DNA of 17,417 nucleotides. Source: Rickettsiales bacterium (GTDB taxonomy: Bacteria > Pseudomonadota > Alphaproteobacteria > Rickettsiales > UBA3002). The notes beneath the pieces were generated by a model. It was not told the origin of the DNA. It worked only from the letters and a program-made list of their open reading frames with translations, and ran no database searches. Shown piece after piece: positions 14,698-17,417 of this stretch. The position numbers and the translations under genes were made by a program. Location: positions 1-17,417 of the forward strand of contig PBPD01000078.1 in NCBI GenBank assembly GCA_002725445.1, in the 5' to 3' direction. Position 1 is the stretch's first letter, and the number at the start of each line of letters is the position of its first letter.

Positions 14698-15513
14698 GTG
14701 CCGCGCGGTGTTGCGCTTTCGATAGGGTTACATGTCGGGGTTTTCCTGATTGTGATGTTTGGTTTCCCCATCTTTTTTGAAGATGACTGGGAAGCCGTTC
14801 AGCCATCGGCTGTGTCGGTAGAGATTGTTCCGATTAAGGATATCTCTAACCTGCCGACGGCCAAGCAGCCGCCGAAGCCCAAAGCAGCGCCCCCAAAACC
14901 CAAACCACCCAAGCCGAAACCTCCTACCCGCAAAAGCGAGCCTAAACCGCCGCCCAAACCGGTAGATGCCGTGCCTCTGCCCAAGCCCGAGAAGCCAAAG
15001 CCAGAGGAAAAACCCAAAGAAAAAGAACCGGAACCGGTGAAGCAGGAAGAACCGGAAGAAGACTTGTTCGGCGCGTTAATGGACAAGCTGGCAGAAGACG
15101 CACCGCCGGAAGAAGAGCCTGACAAAACCGAAAAGAAGCCTGCTGAAAGCAGCAGTAAAACCCAGTCTGATCGTTACGACGATACTATTCCGCTATCGCT
15201 TAGCGAGCGCGATTCGATCCGCAGTCAGTTTCAGGCATGCTGGACGATGCCCGCAGGCGCACCCAATCCTGAGAATCTGGTCGTAACGTTGCGCGTAAAG
15301 GTGAATCCTGATGGGTCAGTGCAACAGGCGGAACTCGTGCCATCACAACAAGGCCGCTACAATAGCGACCGCTTCTTCTTTGCCGCGGCCAACAGTGCCT
15401 TACGTGCCGTGCAAATGTGCAGCCCCTTACGCAACCTGCCGCCGCAAAAATATGACACCTGGAAGGATATGGAGCTGAACTTTGACCCAACCCAGATGTT
15501 GGTGGGTCGTTAG
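14698..15513 (+). CDS. tolA: Tol-Pal system protein TolA
   Basis: Envelope-spanning protein of 271 residues anchored by one membrane helix (about residues 3-22, GVALSIGLHVGVFLIVMFGF). Residues about 55-150 form a proline/lysine/glutamate-rich spacer with PKPPK-type repeats, and residues about 163-271 form the TolA C-terminal domain (LSLSERDSIRSQFQACWTMP, then LRVKVNPDGSVQQAELVPSQ). In alphaproteobacteria the middle is typically proline-rich like this one. The GTG at 14698 is preceded by GCGGAGG that overlaps the end of tolR. Long antisense frames across the spacer are codon shadows. TolA couples TolQR energy to Pal and TolB during outer-membrane constriction. Confidence 0.95.
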   Translation: MPRGVALSIGLHVGVFLIVMFGFPIFFEDDWEAVQPSAVSVEIVPIKDISNLPTAKQPPKPKAAPPKPKPPKPKPPTRKSEPKPPPKPVDAVPLPKPEKPKPEEKPKEKEPEPVKQEEPEEDLFGALMDKLAEDAPPEEEPDKTEKKPAESSSKTQSDRYDDTIPLSLSERDSIRSQFQACWTMPAGAPNPENLVVTLRVKVNPDGSVQQAELVPSQQGRYNSDRFFFAAANSALRAVQMCSPLRNLPPQKYDTWKDMELNFDPTQMLVGR

Positions 15514-15570
15514 CTTTGACCCGAGGTGAAAAGTATATTATGAGGGTATGACCTGTAGGAGTTTTACTTC

Positions 15571-16878
15571 ATGTTTCGCCTTGCACTTGTTTTTTTCTGC
15601 CTGATCCCCACGCTCGCACTTGCACAGCTGCGTATTGACATCACCAAAGGCAACGTTAATCCACTGCCTATCGCCATCACCAATTTTACAGGCCCTAACG
15701 GGCAGGTCAGCGATTATGGCATGGACATCGCCGATGTCATCAGCGCGAATCTGGAACGCTCCGGCCTGTTCCGCCCGATCGAACAGCGCGCGTTCATTCA
15801 GCAAATCAGCGACGGCAATACCATTCCGCGTTTTGCTGACTGGCGCCAGATCAATGCGCAAGGGCTGGTGACTGGCACCGTCATCCCGCAAGGCAACACC
15901 CTGAAGGTGAGCTTCCGCTTGTGGGACACCCAGCTGGAAAAACAAATTGCCGGCAAAGAATTCAACACCTACACCCAGAATTGGCGCCGTGTGGCACATT
16001 TGGTGTCGGACGAAATCTATAAACGCCTGACCGGCGAAGATGGCTATTTTGACACGCGCATTGTGTTTGTGTCGGAAACCGGGCCTGCACGCAAACGCAT
16101 TAAACGTCTGGCCATTATGGATCAGGACGGCGAAAACCTGAAATACCTGACCGATGGTTCGCATCTGGTGCTAACACCGCGCTTCTCGCCCAACACGCAG
16201 GAAATTCTCTACATGTCGTATGCGGGCCGCCAGCCGCGCGTGTTCCTGCGCGATCTACAAACAGGCCGCGAAGAATCGCTGGGGCGCTTTGACGGCATGT
16301 CATTTGCGCCGCGCTTCAACCATGATGGCAACCGCATGCTGATGTCGATTGCGAATGAAGGCAATACCGAACTCTATGAGATGGATCTGCGCTCGCGCCG
16401 TATGCGCCGCCTAACCAACCACCCGGCTATTGACACTTCGCCGTCTTATTCGCCCGATGGTCAGCAAATCGTGTTCAACTCCGACCGTGGTGGTTCGCAA
16501 CAACTCTATGTGATGAATGCTGATGGCAGTGGGGTGCGCCGTATCAGCTTTGGCAAAGGCAACTACACCACGCCCGTCTGGTCGCCGCGGGGCGATCTGA
16601 TCGCATTTACGAAATCTACTGGCGGCAAATTCCATATTGGTGTGATGCGCCCTGACGGCAGCAACGAACGTACCATTACAGATGGCTGGCTGGTAGAAGG
16701 CCCGACCTGGGCACCGAATGGGCGTGTCATTATGTTTACGCGCGAACAACGTGGACGCGGCCCGGCCGGCACACGCACACGCCTCTACAGCATTGATGTT
16801 ACAGGGTATAATTTGCGTGAGGTGGTCACGCCAACCGATGCATCCGATCCGGCATGGTCGCCCTTGTTACCTTTGTAG
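15571..16878 (+). CDS. tolB: Tol-Pal system translocation protein TolB
   Basis: Periplasmic beta-propeller of 435 residues. The signal peptide MFRLALVFFCLIPTLALA ends in ALA at residue 18 with mature QLRIDITKGN. The N-terminal domain (about 20-135) has FTGPNGQVSDYGMDIADVIS and NLERSGLFRPI. The rest is a six-bladed propeller of repeated WD40-like units ending in SPDGQQIVFNSDRGGSQQLY-, NADGSGVRRIS- and PTWAPNGRVIMFTREQRGRG-type strands. TolB binds Pal and is released by TolA. TAGGAG lies 9 bases before the ATG at 15571. The 57-base gap from tolA holds TTGACC (15516-15521) and AT-rich TATATTAT (15534-15541), a possible but poorly spaced extra promoter. pal follows after a 96-base gap. Confidence 0.97.
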   Translation: MFRLALVFFCLIPTLALAQLRIDITKGNVNPLPIAITNFTGPNGQVSDYGMDIADVISANLERSGLFRPIEQRAFIQQISDGNTIPRFADWRQINAQGLVTGTVIPQGNTLKVSFRLWDTQLEKQIAGKEFNTYTQNWRRVAHLVSDEIYKRLTGEDGYFDTRIVFVSETGPARKRIKRLAIMDQDGENLKYLTDGSHLVLTPRFSPNTQEILYMSYAGRQPRVFLRDLQTGREESLGRFDGMSFAPRFNHDGNRMLMSIANEGNTELYEMDLRSRRMRRLTNHPAIDTSPSYSPDGQQIVFNSDRGGSQQLYVMNADGSGVRRISFGKGNYTTPVWSPRGDLIAFTKSTGGKFHIGVMRPDGSNERTITDGWLVEGPTWAPNGRVIMFTREQRGRGPAGTRTRLYSIDVTGYNLREVVTPTDASDPAWSPLLPL

Positions 16879-16900
16879 ACAGCCCTAAATAACCCTTGCG

Positions 16901-16922
16901 TTTTATATGCAAACATATAAAA
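16901..16922 (+). terminator. AT-rich hairpin between tolB and pal
   Basis: TTTTATATG (16901-16909), loop CAAA, CATATAAAA (16914-16922): a perfect 9-pair stem in the 96-base gap. It lacks GC pairs and a T-tract, so it is a weak terminator at best; it may be a processing or attenuation site, or a binding site (TATAAA inside it could serve as a -10 box for pal, with TTGCGT at 16896-16901 as a short-spaced -35). Confidence 0.35.
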
Positions 16923-16974
16923 CCAACTGGGGGTAAAAAATACTAACCCACTTATTTAAGTCTTGGAGAAAACT

Positions 16975-17417
16975 ATGAAATCTTCCCTCTATGCACTTGC
17001 TTCCGCACTGTTCGTGCTGGCCGCGTGCGAAACCCCACCTGCAGATGACGGCACCGTTGATGCTGGTGGCAACAGTAATGCACCTTACACCACGGGCAAC
17101 TCGATGGGTATGGGTGACACCGGCATGCTGGCCGACACCAATGTGAGCGATCGCGTATTCTTCGCGTATGACAGCTCAACTTTGGACTCTTCTGCTCAAG
17201 CGACCTTGCGCGCGCAGGCAGACTGGCTGAACAACAACCCAGCAGTTGATGTAACGCTGGAAGGCCATGCCGATGAGCGCGGCACACGTGAATACAACCT
17301 GGCACTGGGCGAGCGTCGTGCAAACGCCGCAAAAAATTACCTGGTAAGCCTGGGTGTGGATCGTGGACGTATCACCGTTGTATCCTACGGTAAAGAACGT
17401 CCAGCCGTACTGGGTCA
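16975..17417 (+). CDS. pal: Peptidoglycan-associated lipoprotein Pal (3' partial)
   Basis: The ATG at 16975 is preceded by TTGGAGAA (GGAG about 8 bases upstream). The lipoprotein signal MKSSLYALASALFVLAAC ends in a lipobox LAAC with Cys18 as the lipid-modified residue. A flexible Asp/Gly/Thr-rich linker (about 19-58) follows, then the OmpA-like domain with RVFFAYDSSTLDSSA and GHADERGTREYNLALGERRA, the region that binds the diaminopimelate of peptidoglycan. The sequence runs off the right edge at VVSYGKERPAVLG, probably a few residues from its end. Pal anchors the outer membrane to the cell wall and is the partner of TolB and TolA. Position after tolB is standard. Confidence 0.95.
   Translation, partial: MKSSLYALASALFVLAACETPPADDGTVDAGGNSNAPYTTGNSMGMGDTGMLADTNVSDRVFFAYDSSTLDSSAQATLRAQADWLNNNPAVDVTLEGHADERGTREYNLALGERRANAAKNYLVSLGVDRGRITVVSYGKERPAVLG

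Noticed and set aside
14144..14806. 220-residue minus-strand frame over tolR
   Set aside because: It is antisense to the well-supported tolQ-tolR-tolA genes and has no recognisable domain.
14799..15125. Glycine-rich minus-strand frame
   Set aside because: It is the antisense of the proline/lysine-rich TolA spacer, a codon-composition shadow.

Overview
The window is chromosomal DNA from an alphaproteobacterium of moderate GC content. The right-hand half carries the order yebC-ruvC-ruvA-ruvB-ybgC-tolQ-tolR-tolA-tolB-pal, in one direction, tightly packed and with several stop/start overlaps. That order and the protein sequences are typical of Alphaproteobacteria. I cannot name the genus from sequence alone.

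Layout. (1) 1-3484, plus strand: the 3' part of an acetate kinase gene fused in frame to a PduL-type phosphate acyltransferase, an internally deleted remnant of a DUF3141 (polyhydroxyalkanoate-synthase-like) gene, a small ion-channel protein and an EamA/DMT exporter. (2) 3485-4775: a likely promoter and a dicarboxylate/amino-acid:cation symporter whose last transmembrane part is missing. (3) about 4775-7911: an accessory island, mostly on the minus strand and partly AT-rich. It holds a 3'-truncated lectin-like tail gene, a DUF2793 tail-associated gene, a 45-residue secreted YHYH-type protein on the opposite strand, the C-terminal end of a GTA/phage host-specificity (gp15-like) protein joined to the first codons of another gene, and a 5'-truncated DUF2326 (ABC-three-component type) ATPase. 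(4) 8048-10062: RidA, an ExoD-family membrane protein and an amidohydrolase. (5) 10140-17417: the conserved YebC / Holliday-junction (RuvABC) / Tol-Pal block, with pal running off the right edge.

How the genes work together. The kinase-PduL fusion would interconvert acyl-CoA, acyl phosphate and carboxylate with ATP formation, and the DUF3141 gene beside it suggests an old link to acyl-CoA or polyester metabolism. RuvA and RuvB drive branch migration and RuvC resolves the junction. YbgC, TolQRA, TolB and Pal form the trans-envelope machine for outer-membrane constriction and integrity.

The striking feature of the left half is repeated breakage. At least four genes (DUF3141, symporter, gp15-like, DUF2326) are cut at recognisable joints, and at two joints pieces of two different genes abut. 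I see a decayed prophage or gene-transfer-agent tail module together with a broken conflict-system ATPase, not an intact new system. The best leads are the kinase-PduL fusion, the small YHYH gene and the joint structure.
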